In this document: piece after piece, positions 16,008-24,422 of the stretch
Layout: every line of letters begins with the position of its first letter
Position numbering within the stretch: position 1 is the stretch's first letter
Source of the DNA: Acidobacteriota bacterium
GTDB taxonomy: Bacteria > Acidobacteriota > Terriglobia > Acidiferrales > UBA7541
Length of the DNA stretch: 62,333 bases
Direction of reading: 5' to 3'
NCBI GenBank assembly: GCA_003225315.1
Contig: QHZD01000053.1
Coordinates: 1-62,333, forward strand
Notes under the pieces: model-generated
Seen by the model: the letters and a program-made list of their open reading frames with translations, nothing else
Databases searched by the model: none
Told to the model about the DNA's origin: nothing
Translations under genes and position numbers: made by a program

Positions 16008-17309
16008 ATGCCGCCTGTTGCTTATACCCAGATCGGCTACACGACCGAATCGCGTGCGAAAAAACTTCAACTCCTCGGCATTCTTTCCGGCTTCGCGGCG
16101 GGAGCCTGGCTCGGCGCCGCCGAAGCTCCAACGAAACTTGTGTCCATTGGCATTTCGCCGATGGTCATTTCGCTCATTATGGTCATCGGCGTTTTCCTCG
16201 CGCGCTGGAGCCTGCCCGCGCTGATTCTTGGCACGTCGTCCGTACGCGCCGATGTTCGCCGCGCGCCTCACCTGGTTATTTGGGCGCTGCTTGCCGGATG
16301 CCTTTGGGCCGTGGCCAACACGCTCACAATTTTCGCCATCCGTGATATCGGATTGAGCATCGCCTTTCCCTTGTGGAATTCGAACAGCCTCCTCGGCATT
16401 CTTTGGGGTTTTCTTTTTTTCAACGAACTCCGCCAGGCCGGTTGGAGCCGTCTCGCTGGCGTTCTGGGTGGCGCGCTGGTGATGTGCGCCGGTGCCACGC
16501 TCCTGGCAATCGCGTCTTCCTCAGGACACGGCCCCGTCGCACATTCGCTGAACGGAGTTTGGGCCGCGCTCGGCGCGGGAATTCTTTGGGGGACGATGTA
16601 CATTCCTTATCGCAAAGCCTACCTCACCGGCATGAATCCCCTTTCGTTTGTGACCTTCTTTTCCTTCGGCGAACTCGGCATGATGACGCTCCTCTCCGTC
16701 AGTTCCCTGGGACTGGCTCCCTTGTGGCAGGAATTGCTCGGCGCGCGGAGCATTATTTTCTGGCTGATACTCGGCGGCTTCGTCTGGGTGATTGGTGACA
16801 TCTTCCAGCAATTTGCCGCAAAGTACGTGGGCATCAGCCGCGGCATCCCGCTGTCCAATTCGAATCAGCTCTGGGGGCTGTTGTGGGGGATTTTCGTCTT
16901 CGGCGAATTGCACGGCCGCAGTTCTTCCGTCTACTTCGAAGTCATCGGCGGCTCGCTCCTGATGATGCTGGGCGTCGGCGCGATCGCGTTTTCTTCCGCC
17001 ACCGGCCAGGAGCAGACGCGATGGAAAGAAGCCGCCATTCGCGAGAGTGACCGCTACGGTGTCGCGGCGGACTTCGTCGAAGCCCGCATGGACGGCCGCC
17101 AGCTTGTCACCGAAGCCAAACCTTCCCGCGGCGCGCTGGACTGGCTGCTGGTCGTCTTCGCCACCAGCGTGTTCGTGATTTTTGCGGCAATGGCTCGCGT
17201 CCCGCAACTGTCCTTGCACTGGGGACCGGCCGCGCTTTTGACCGTGGCCCTGTTCCTGCTCCTGATTATTTGCGGCCTCGCCCTCTGGCGCACCACGCGC
17301 TTCCATTGA
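16008..17309 (+). CDS. GRP-family (RhaT/EamA-like) sugar transporter
   Basis: This protein of about 433 aa has ten predicted membrane helices arranged as a tandem repeat, as in the glucose/ribose porter family. The repeated phrase SIAFPLWNSNSLLGILWGFLF in the first half has a partner in the second (ISRGIPLSNSNQLWGLLWG). The ATG at 16008 has GGAG 5 nt upstream and was preferred to a TTG at 15993. A PfkB-type kinase starts 57 nt after its stop, so uptake and phosphorylation of a sugar or nucleoside are likely linked. A 41-aa membrane protein lies directly upstream. A longer-than-usual loop of about 50 residues sits before the final two helices. Confidence 0.82.
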   Translation: MPPVAYTQIGYTTESRAKKLQLLGILSGFAAGAWLGAAEAPTKLVSIGISPMVISLIMVIGVFLARWSLPALILGTSSVRADVRRAPHLVIWALLAGCLWAVANTLTIFAIRDIGLSIAFPLWNSNSLLGILWGFLFFNELRQAGWSRLAGVLGGALVMCAGATLLAIASSSGHGPVAHSLNGVWAALGAGILWGTMYIPYRKAYLTGMNPLSFVTFFSFGELGMMTLLSVSSLGLAPLWQELLGARSIIFWLILGGFVWVIGDIFQQFAAKYVGISRGIPLSNSNQLWGLLWGIFVFGELHGRSSSVYFEVIGGSLLMMLGVGAIAFSSATGQEQTRWKEAAIRESDRYGVAADFVEARMDGRQLVTEAKPSRGALDWLLVVFATSVFVIFAAMARVPQLSLHWGPAALLTVALFLLLIICGLALWRTTRFH

Positions 17310-17365
17310 GGCCTTCGCTCGCCTTTGAAAACGTCCACGCATCCGGTAAAGTTGCCGGGTTGCTC

Positions 17366-18301
17366 ATGGCGAATCCGTCCAAAGTGGATGTAGTCGGCGT
17401 CGGGCTCAACGCCACGGACACGCTGATTCCCGTCGCGCACTATCCTGCGCGCGGCTCCAAAGTCGAATTCCGTTCCGCGAAGGTGCTGCCCGGCGGCCAG
17501 GTGGCCACGGCCGTGATTGCCTGCGGGCAGTGGGGCTTGCGCACGCGTTACGTTGGCAAGATTGGGGACGACAGCGCCGCCGCGCTTCATCGCGCGGAAT
17601 TCGCGCGCCTTGGCGTCGAAGCGCATCTTTTCTCGGCGCCTGGCTGTCCCAGCCAGCAGGCTTTTATCCTTGTCGATGACGCCGGCGAGCGCACCGTTCT
17701 TTGGAAACGCGACGACCGCTTGATCCTCCGCCCCGAAGAGCTCGACCACGAATGGATCGTCAGCTCCCGCGCTCTTCACGTTGATGGCCACGATACGGCT
17801 GCGGCGGCCGCCGCTGCGGAATGGGCGCGGGCCGCGGGTATTCCCGTCATCGCCGATTTGGACGAGCTTTATCCCGGCGTCGAGGAACTCTTGAAGAGCG
17901 TCGACTACCTCATCACCAGCAGGGACATTCCGGGGCGAATAACGGAAGAACCGGATTTAGGGAAGTCCCTGCCTGCGCTCCGCGAACGATTTGCGTGCCG
18001 CCTTACCGCGGCGACATTGGGCGAAGACGGCGTATTAGCTTGGGACGGGACGCGCTTTCACTACGCGGCTGCGTTCCGCGTGGAGACGCTTGACACCACC
18101 GGCGCCGGAGACATTTTTCATGCCGGATTCATTTACGGGCTCTTGCAAGGCTGGCCTTTGCAGCGCCAGCTCGATTTCGGCTGCGCTGCCGCCGCCCTCA
18201 ACTGCACCGCCATCGGCGCCCGCGGCGGCATCCAGCCCGTCGATTCCATCGAGCGCCTCATCGCCACCGGCGTTCGCCATGCCCCTGCTCACGACGTGTG
18301 A
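17366..18301 (+). CDS. PfkB-family carbohydrate kinase
   Basis: This 311-aa ribokinase-type enzyme phosphorylates a sugar or nucleoside with ATP. The N-terminal substrate lid starts VDVVGVGLNATDT and the GGQVATA glycine motif follows. The C-terminal PfkB signature DTTGAGDIFHAGFIYGL carries the catalytic Asp. I chose the ATG at 17366, where the family sequence begins; an earlier ATG at 17270 would overlap the transporter. It follows the GRP transporter closely on the same strand. The substrate cannot be assigned. Confidence 0.85.
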   Translation: MANPSKVDVVGVGLNATDTLIPVAHYPARGSKVEFRSAKVLPGGQVATAVIACGQWGLRTRYVGKIGDDSAAALHRAEFARLGVEAHLFSAPGCPSQQAFILVDDAGERTVLWKRDDRLILRPEELDHEWIVSSRALHVDGHDTAAAAAAAEWARAAGIPVIADLDELYPGVEELLKSVDYLITSRDIPGRITEEPDLGKSLPALRERFACRLTAATLGEDGVLAWDGTRFHYAAAFRVETLDTTGAGDIFHAGFIYGLLQGWPLQRQLDFGCAAAALNCTAIGARGGIQPVDSIERLIATGVRHAPAHDV

Positions 18302-18416
18302 GTTTTGACTCGAACGATTTTCTTCGAAGCCTGAATTCAACAACTAATCACAGCTAGACAAAAGGAGATTTCCTAACAAACTTTGTATAATCGATTTTGG
18401 TACTGCGAGGGAAGTC

Positions 18417-18989
18417 GTGATAGGGCGTGCCCTGCTGGCTGCCATAATTTTGATCCAACTTCCTTGGCCGATAAGAGCTCAAGCCAAGGCAGTCCGCTCG
18501 CCAGTGATTAGCCTTCCTAACGGAGCAATAAGCCGAATTCCCTCACCTGATGAAAAGTGGATTTTGGTTTTCGAATGCCCTAACAATTGCAGCGAACGAA
18601 AACTGTGGGTTGAACAGAGGGGTATGCCTGGACGAAGGCTCGTAAGCGAGTATGAACGAAGCCTAGCCATTTCTTGGGCACCAAACGGTTCCCTCTTCTT
18701 CGTCAACGATGCATATGCCAGTAACGAGGCTCGTTGCTATGTAGTTGATCCAATCACACTGAAAACCACTGATTTGGCAAAGGTCATCGAGACTGAAGAT
18801 GCTGGAATGAGAAGGTTCTTGAATGCAGGGCACTCGTACCTAAGAGTAAAACGCTGGATCAATTCGCACGAGCTACTTGTTGTTTTGTACGGACACTTCG
18901 ATGACCCGCCTCCGCGCGGTTTCACCCTGCAGTATCGGATCGACGTAAATGGCGGTGTTCGCAGAGTCTCAAGCGCCTCCGGCGGTTGA
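18417..18989 (+). CDS. Secreted protein of unknown function (WD40/PD40-like)
   Basis: This 190-aa product starts at GTG with GAGGG upstream. It has a signal peptide ending near RAQAKA. The mature part contains ISRIPSPDEKWILVFECP, LAISWAPNGSLFFVND and CYVVDPITLKTTDL, which look like two or three beta-propeller strands of the PD40 type; a whole propeller would need more. Four Cys may form disulfides. Nothing nearby explains its job. Confidence 0.6.
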   Translation: MIGRALLAAIILIQLPWPIRAQAKAVRSPVISLPNGAISRIPSPDEKWILVFECPNNCSERKLWVEQRGMPGRRLVSEYERSLAISWAPNGSLFFVNDAYASNEARCYVVDPITLKTTDLAKVIETEDAGMRRFLNAGHSYLRVKRWINSHELLVVLYGHFDDPPPRGFTLQYRIDVNGGVRRVSSASGG

Positions 18990-19022
18990 GCCTTCGCCAA
19001 CGCGGGTGCTATCCTGCCTTCT

Positions 19023-21179
19023 ATGGCGGATCCCGTCATTTCACCGCCCGAAGTCGCCTTCGCCTCGCCCCTCGAGCATTCCCGGCGTCAGCTCGAAGCC
19101 TTGCTCGAAGTCAGCGAAGCCATCGCCCAGCAGCGCGATCTCCCCGCGCTTTTCCACGACCTCGCCGGTCGCCTGCATTCCGTCATCGAATTCGACTTCC
19201 TCACTCTCGTTCTCCACGATCCCGTCCGCAACGTGATGCGCCTTCACATTCTCGAAAGTCGCGTCCCCACGGAAAAAGTCACCGGCATGGAATCGCCCAT
19301 CGAAGGCCATCCGTCGGGCTGGGTCTGGCAAACGCAGCAGCCTCTGGTCATCGCCGATGTCGACGAAGAAACGCGTTTCCCCGACTTCATAACGAGGATT
19401 CGCGAACACGGCGTCCGTTCCATGGCGATTTTTCCGCTCACCACGGCGCAGCGCCGCATCGGCTCGATGGGTTTCGGCCGCATGGCTCCGCAGGGCGTGA
19501 CGGACACGGAGCTGCAATTCATGCAGCGCGTCGCCAGTCAGGTTGCCGTGGCCGTCGATAACGCGCTCAATTTCGAGAATTCTCAAGCCTACCAAACGCA
19601 GCTCGCCCGCGAGCGCGACCGCCTGCGCGTTCTCCTGGAGATCAACAACGTTCTGGTGGTCAGCCGCGAGGTCACAGAAGTTTTTCGAGGTATCGTTTCC
19701 ACACTCGAGCGCGTCATTCATCACGATTACACCAGCCTGGCGCTTCTCGATCCCGACACCGGCTTGCTGAAAATTCATGCACTCGATTTCCCCGGCCGGC
19801 CCGGAATGATCAAGCGGGAAATCACCGTGCCGCGCGACACATCTCCCGCGGGCCACGCCATCTCCACCGGTCTGCCTCTCCTCGCGCGCGGTGCAGAACT
19901 CGAACGCTACCCGAGCGAAATCATCGCCACGCTGCGAAGCGACGGCATCCAAACGATCTGCTGCGTTCCTCTCATCACCCACGGCCGCACGTTCGGCTCG
20001 CTCAATCTGGCCAGCCGCCGCAACGATGCGTTCACTCCCGAAGACGTCGAGCTGCTGCGCCAGGTCAGCGCGCAAATCGCCATCGCCGTTGAAAACGCTC
20101 TAGCCTTCAAGGAAATCGACGCTCTGAAAAACAAGCTTGCCGAGGAAAAGCTCTATCTTGAGGAAGAAATTCGCACCGAAATCAATTTCGAGGAGATCAT
20201 CGGCGATAGCACGGCGCTGAAACGCGCCCTCGCCCAGGTGGAGCTTGCCGCTCCCGCGGCCACTTCGGTCCTCCTGCTGGGAGAAACCGGAACCGGCAAG
20301 GAAGTGTTTGCCCGGGCCATCCACAGTCTCAGCCCGCGCCGAGAACGCACGTTCGTCAAGGTTAATTGCGCCGCTATTCCCAGCGGACTTCTTGAATCCG
20401 AGTTATTCGGCCATGAAAAGGGCGCGTTCACCGGGGCCATCAATCAAAAAATCGGCCGATTTGAACTGGCCGACCGCGGCACGCTCTTTCTTGATGAAGT
20501 CGGCGACCTTCCGCTCGACCTTCAGCCCAAGTTGCTACGCGTTTTGCAAGAGCAGGAATTCGAGCGCCTCGGCAGCAACCGCACGCAGCGCGTGGATGTC
20601 CGCGTCGTCGCCGCCACCCATCAGGACCTCGCGAAACTCGTCGGCGAGCGTGCCTTCCGCAGCGACCTTTATTACCGTCTCAACGTTTTCCCCATCCAAA
20701 TCCCCGCGCTCCGCGAACGCCCCGAAGATGTTCCTCTTCTGGTGCGTTACTTCGTCCAGATCTTCAGCCGCCGCCTCAATAAAGATGTCCAGTACATTCC
20801 GGCTGACGTCATGGAGGCCCTATCGCACTATTCCTGGCCTGGCAACGTCCGCGAACTGGAAAACCTTATCGAGCGCGCCGTTCTGCTGTCCCCTGGCCAA
20901 GAGCTTCGTGTTCCGCTCGCGGAACTGAAATCCACGGCTGTCTCCGGCGCAGCCTCAGGCGCCGAATCCTTTTCCTCCTTTACTTCGTTTCCTACGTTGA
21001 CCTCCCCTGCCTCCTCGATCTCCACGCTCGAAGAAGCGGAACGCCAGCACATCCTCCGCGCCTTGAAGCAGACGCAATGGCGCATCGCCGGACCCAAAGG
21101 CGCCGCCGTCGTCCTGGGCATGAAGCGCACCACGCTCCAGGCTCGCATGCGCAAGCTGGGTATCCGCCGCCCGGTTTGA
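19023..21179 (+). CDS. Sigma54-dependent activator with two GAF domains
   Basis: This 718-aa regulator resembles FhlA/NorR. Two GAF sensor domains (about residues 25-180 and 200-355) precede an AAA+ domain with Walker A GETGTGKE (about residue 420), the sigma54-contacting GAFTGA loop (about residue 466), the Walker B FLDEVGDLP, and an arginine-finger region. A Fis-type helix-turn-helix ends the protein (about residues 675-715). It should activate RpoN-dependent promoters in response to a ligand or redox signal sensed by the GAF domains. No obvious -24/-12 promoter was found next to it. No clear ribosome-binding site precedes the ATG. Confidence 0.92.
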   Translation: MADPVISPPEVAFASPLEHSRRQLEALLEVSEAIAQQRDLPALFHDLAGRLHSVIEFDFLTLVLHDPVRNVMRLHILESRVPTEKVTGMESPIEGHPSGWVWQTQQPLVIADVDEETRFPDFITRIREHGVRSMAIFPLTTAQRRIGSMGFGRMAPQGVTDTELQFMQRVASQVAVAVDNALNFENSQAYQTQLARERDRLRVLLEINNVLVVSREVTEVFRGIVSTLERVIHHDYTSLALLDPDTGLLKIHALDFPGRPGMIKREITVPRDTSPAGHAISTGLPLLARGAELERYPSEIIATLRSDGIQTICCVPLITHGRTFGSLNLASRRNDAFTPEDVELLRQVSAQIAIAVENALAFKEIDALKNKLAEEKLYLEEEIRTEINFEEIIGDSTALKRALAQVELAAPAATSVLLLGETGTGKEVFARAIHSLSPRRERTFVKVNCAAIPSGLLESELFGHEKGAFTGAINQKIGRFELADRGTLFLDEVGDLPLDLQPKLLRVLQEQEFERLGSNRTQRVDVRVVAATHQDLAKLVGERAFRSDLYYRLNVFPIQIPALRERPEDVPLLVRYFVQIFSRRLNKDVQYIPADVMEALSHYSWPGNVRELENLIERAVLLSPGQELRVPLAELKSTAVSGAASGAESFSSFTSFPTLTSPASSISTLEEAERQHILRALKQTQWRIAGPKGAAVVLGMKRTTLQARMRKLGIRRPV

Positions 21180-21271
21180 TCGCTTTGAAAGGAAGGGTGT
21201 CGTGTCTCCAGAGCCGCCCGGCGTTCTGGATTTTATTTCACTACCGGTGCCCGGCAATCCTCATTGGGCTG

Positions 21272-22477
21272 TTACTCGCCGGGGCATCCCGTTTTGTCAA
21301 GTTCCTGCAATCTCTTGATGGCTCCGGCGTTTCGCTTCTCGGACGCCACCATCAACAGCACGCGCGCCTGTGTGCAGTTCTGGGGCACGCCATTTCCTTG
21401 GATGTAGAGTTCGGCGAGCTCCAACGCCGCCTTGCTGTTGCCAGCTTGCACGGAAGCCCACAGTTGCTCGGGGGTCCTCGCGGGTTGGCTCTTGCTCGCA
21501 ATTTCGCTCGAATGTACTTGAGCGGCGGATGGCGTGGATGCAGCGACGGGCTTGGCCGACTCCGTCGTGTGCGAACGAGCCAGCAAGGTGGCTGTTTCCA
21601 ACTGAGGATTCAGCACGTGCCCCGAAGACGACGCCTTCTTCGGATTGCTGCCTGAAAAAATATCCGCGGAACTTGCATTGGTTGCAGCCGGAGCTGCCGG
21701 TGGAGTCACAGCGGAGGGTCCTGCCGTCGGCTGCTTGATTTCAGGTTCCGTTCTCGCGGCGCGCGATTCTTCGGACACTTTCTCTGGGCCACGGCTTTGG
21801 CGCAGGTAATTCGAAAACTTCAGCGCAGCCATAGCGAACATCGAAGAGATGCAAATACCAAGAATTAAGCCGAAAATCAGTTGTCTTCTCTTCGCGGCAA
21901 CGTACTTCTGCACGGGCACCAACACTGACGGTTGCGCCTGTACCGCCGGTTCTTCAAAAATCGATGCGGGCATGTCGGCGCTGGCAGAACCCTCAACAGC
22001 GCTGAAAAGCGTGGAGTGCCGCGGCCGGGCCTTTGAAACGAATGCCGCAACCGCGTCTAATTTCCCTTTTCCGAACCTGTCAGGCCTGCTCTCGGGGCCG
22101 GGTCTGCGTGCGGACTCTTCATCAACAGCTTGCCGCCGGGAGAACTCCGTCATCCATCGGCGAATCTGTGCGCGGGCTTCCTCGGAAAGGCGCAGGAACC
22201 TCAGGCCGCCGCATTTTTTTGTCGCATTGGTCCAGACCACTTCTCCCCACGCCTCGATCCGGTCCCGCAGGTTGAGCGAAAACCAAAAATGGACCGGTCC
22301 ATTCGGGTTCACCGGGGCGAAAGTCTCAAAGCCCAGGCCCCCTTCGGACACATCCAGCACGGTTCCGCCGTCATCCCGCTCCAATTGAAGGAAGACAAAC
22401 TCGTTCGGCACGATTCTAAGCTTTTGCCGACGATGCAGGTTCATGTTCTGCAGATTCAGGTTCCTTAGAAGACTCAT
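21272..22477 (-). CDS. PilZ domain membrane protein with C-terminal Sel1-like repeats
   Basis: This 401-aa protein has an N-terminal PilZ domain (about residues 14-110) with RRQKLR and VLDVSEGGLGFET, matching the RxxxR and D/NxSxxG motifs that bind cyclic di-GMP. A single membrane helix follows (LIFGLILGICISSMFAMAAL, about residues 198-218). A low-complexity linker then leads to Sel1/TPR-like helices near the C-terminus (AALELAELYIQGNGVPQNC). The layout suggests a cyclic di-GMP signal on the inner side linked to a scaffold across the membrane. An alternative ATG lies 33 bp downstream (22444). It is one of two PilZ genes within 6 kb. Confidence 0.8.
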   Translation of the reverse strand: MSLLRNLNLQNMNLHRRQKLRIVPNEFVFLQLERDDGGTVLDVSEGGLGFETFAPVNPNGPVHFWFSLNLRDRIEAWGEVVWTNATKKCGGLRFLRLSEEARAQIRRWMTEFSRRQAVDEESARRPGPESRPDRFGKGKLDAVAAFVSKARPRHSTLFSAVEGSASADMPASIFEEPAVQAQPSVLVPVQKYVAAKRRQLIFGLILGICISSMFAMAALKFSNYLRQSRGPEKVSEESRAARTEPEIKQPTAGPSAVTPPAAPAATNASSADIFSGSNPKKASSSGHVLNPQLETATLLARSHTTESAKPVAASTPSAAQVHSSEIASKSQPARTPEQLWASVQAGNSKAALELAELYIQGNGVPQNCTQARVLLMVASEKRNAGAIKRLQELDKTGCPGE

Positions 22478-22869
22478 GGTTTTTGAGAGGCGTTTTCGAT
22501 TTTCGGAGCAACCTTCAACGATGGGAGTTGAAGGGATGCCGAATCAGTGGGCCCAGGGTGGGTGTGGGGCCGGGCCTCCGGGCCTCACAGGGTATCATTA
22601 TACTCCTGCCTGGTGGGATTAGAAAACATTCGGACGGGAAATGGATGTCCGGGGGTTACCGCCACGCCTTAGGCCAACAGCTCGCTGGTGACTTGCGGCT
22701 GGTTGGCTGGTTGCTCACCCTGGTTTCTGCTCCCACTAATGATTGCTTTGGCTTGCGATTCTTCTTGATCTTGATATTGACGAACTTCCCGGTTCCGACT
22801 CACATTTTTACAATTTTTCTACGCCGCTTTTGCTAAGATTGGGCGTCCACCGGCCCTCACGAGGTGACG
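22478..22869. other. Intergenic region between divergent PilZ and cytochrome genes
   Basis: This gap holds the upstream regions of two divergent genes. A GC-rich inverted repeat (GGCCGGGCCTCCGGGCC type) lies near 22569-22590, and AT-rich sequence that could hold a promoter lies near 22777-22835. I looked for a cyclic di-GMP riboswitch because of the PilZ neighbour and did not recognise one. Frames here are short and unconvincing. Confidence 0.4.
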
Positions 22870-24171
22870 ATGAAGCTCCTCATGAGTCTGTCCCTGCTGA
22901 TGCTCTCTATCTTTTTGTTTGCTTCGCCTCTTCCAGAGGCCCCCTCCGGTTTTGCCAATAAAACCAACGGAATGACCGACGACGCCACGCACGCCGCCGA
23001 TCAAGCCAAGTTTGAGGAAACCGAAGCCATCTCCGACGGCCTCGGCCCGCTCTACAACGCGCAATCCTGCCGCGAGTGCCATCAGAATCCCGTTTCCGGC
23101 GGCTCCAGCCAGATCTCCGAATTGCGCGTCGGCCACCGTGGACCGGACGGCAAGTTCGTCAATCCGGACATACCCATTGCTCGCGGAACGGAAATCATCA
23201 AGGGCCGCACCCTCGTGAACGACCGCGCCATTTGCCCGAACAACGCGTTCCCCGCTTCGGAAATTCAGGAACGCGTGCCGGACTCGGAGAAAATTCGCAC
23301 CTTTCGGGTTTCTTTAAATTTGCTCGGCGATGGCTTTGTGGAAGCCGTCCCGGATCAAACTTTCGTGGACCTCGCCAGGGAACAATGTCAGAAAAACCAC
23401 AAAGAGATTTGCGGTCAGGTCCTCTACGTTCCCGTTCTCGAGGCCCCCGGCCAGACCGCCGTTGGCCGCTTCGGCTGGAAAGACCAGCACGCCAGCCTTT
23501 TGTCTTTCTCTGCTGACGCCTATCTCAACGAAATGGGCATCACTAGCCGCCTCCAGCCCGACGAAGTCACCAACCTGTGCAACACCGTAAGCGAGCCTAA
23601 TGACAAGCCCGGCCCGGATGGCCTCTCCGACATCGATCATTTTGCGCGCTTCATTCGCGCCACCGAAGCTCCCGCCCGTGACGCCCAATTGGCGCAGACC
23701 ACCAATGCGCGCCACGGTGCGGAATTATTTGACAAGGTTGGTTGCGATATTTGTCACGTCCAGACGTTCACGACTGCTCCTGCCGGAACAAGAGTCAACG
23801 GCGGCGCTTACACCCTCGCTCCGGCGCTGGGGGGAAAGCAGTTTCATCCCTATGGCGACTTCCTCCTCCACAACGTTGGCACCGGCGACGGCATCGTCGT
23901 GGCCATGCTGGAGCACTATGGCAAGCGAATGTACCAGACCACCTGGAAAAACTTCTCTATCTCCGAATTCAACAGCACCGGCAATAAAGTCCGTACGCCC
24001 CCTCTCTGGGGTGTCCGTCTGCACTCGCACCTCATGCACGATGGTGCTTCGGTCACTCTTCTGGACGCCATCCTCCGCCACCACGGCGAAGCCGAACATG
24101 TCACCAAGAAGTTTGAAAGGCTCAAACCTAGTGAAAAGGACGCTCTTCTGGAGTTCCTTCGCTCCCTGTAG
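22870..24171 (+). CDS. Di-haem c-type oxidoreductase (PF06537-like)
   Basis: This protein of about 433 aa has a signal peptide (MKLLMSLSLLMLSIFLFASP) and two CxxCH haem sites: CRECH (about residue 66) and CDICH (about residue 292). Between them are long segments typical of the di-haem oxidoreductase family, for example HRGPDGKFVNPDIPIARGTE and APALGGKQFHPYGDFLLHNVG. It is probably periplasmic and involved in electron transfer or peroxide chemistry; no substrate can be given. The ATG at 22870 follows GAGGTG; the frame also opens at a GTG at 22864. Two hairpins at 24204-24262 may end its transcript. Confidence 0.85.
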   Translation: MKLLMSLSLLMLSIFLFASPLPEAPSGFANKTNGMTDDATHAADQAKFEETEAISDGLGPLYNAQSCRECHQNPVSGGSSQISELRVGHRGPDGKFVNPDIPIARGTEIIKGRTLVNDRAICPNNAFPASEIQERVPDSEKIRTFRVSLNLLGDGFVEAVPDQTFVDLAREQCQKNHKEICGQVLYVPVLEAPGQTAVGRFGWKDQHASLLSFSADAYLNEMGITSRLQPDEVTNLCNTVSEPNDKPGPDGLSDIDHFARFIRATEAPARDAQLAQTTNARHGAELFDKVGCDICHVQTFTTAPAGTRVNGGAYTLAPALGGKQFHPYGDFLLHNVGTGDGIVVAMLEHYGKRMYQTTWKNFSISEFNSTGNKVRTPPLWGVRLHSHLMHDGASVTLLDAILRHHGEAEHVTKKFERLKPSEKDALLEFLRSL

Positions 24172-24203
24172 ACGGCCCGCTCTCGCATCCTCATCGCCCA
24201 GTC

Positions 24204-24262
24204 ACCCTGTCCTGCCAGGCAGGGTAATTGTTTACACAAGGCTCCCTTCCGAAGGGCTTTTC
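24204..24262 (+). terminator. Two small hairpins after the di-haem oxidoreductase
   Basis: ACCCTG at 24204-24209 pairs with CAGGGT at 24220-24225, and CCCTT at 24244-24248 pairs with AAGGG at 24252-24256. The second is followed by CTTTTCT. Both stems are short; together they are a plausible terminator. Confidence 0.45.
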
Positions 24263-24422
24263 TGCGCCTATTTCTTTGCTAGCCTATAGATAAGAAACGA
24301 CATCCCCGGATCACCGTCCCTTTGAGACGCTGTCATCCGGGCGGGCCACTTATCCCATAGGTATGGCCGCTCAGCGGCCTGTGGAAATCTCATCGCCCAG
24401 CCAGGCGATCAAGGGGTGTGAA

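Noticed and set aside
22478-22869. Possible cyclic di-GMP riboswitch near a PilZ gene
   Set aside because: I could not match the conserved GEMM core or its tetraloop; only a GC-rich inverted repeat is visible.
24296-24422. Possible riboswitch upstream of the OmpA-like gene
   Set aside because: GC-rich stems can be drawn (CCCGGAT with ATCCGGG), but no known consensus fits.
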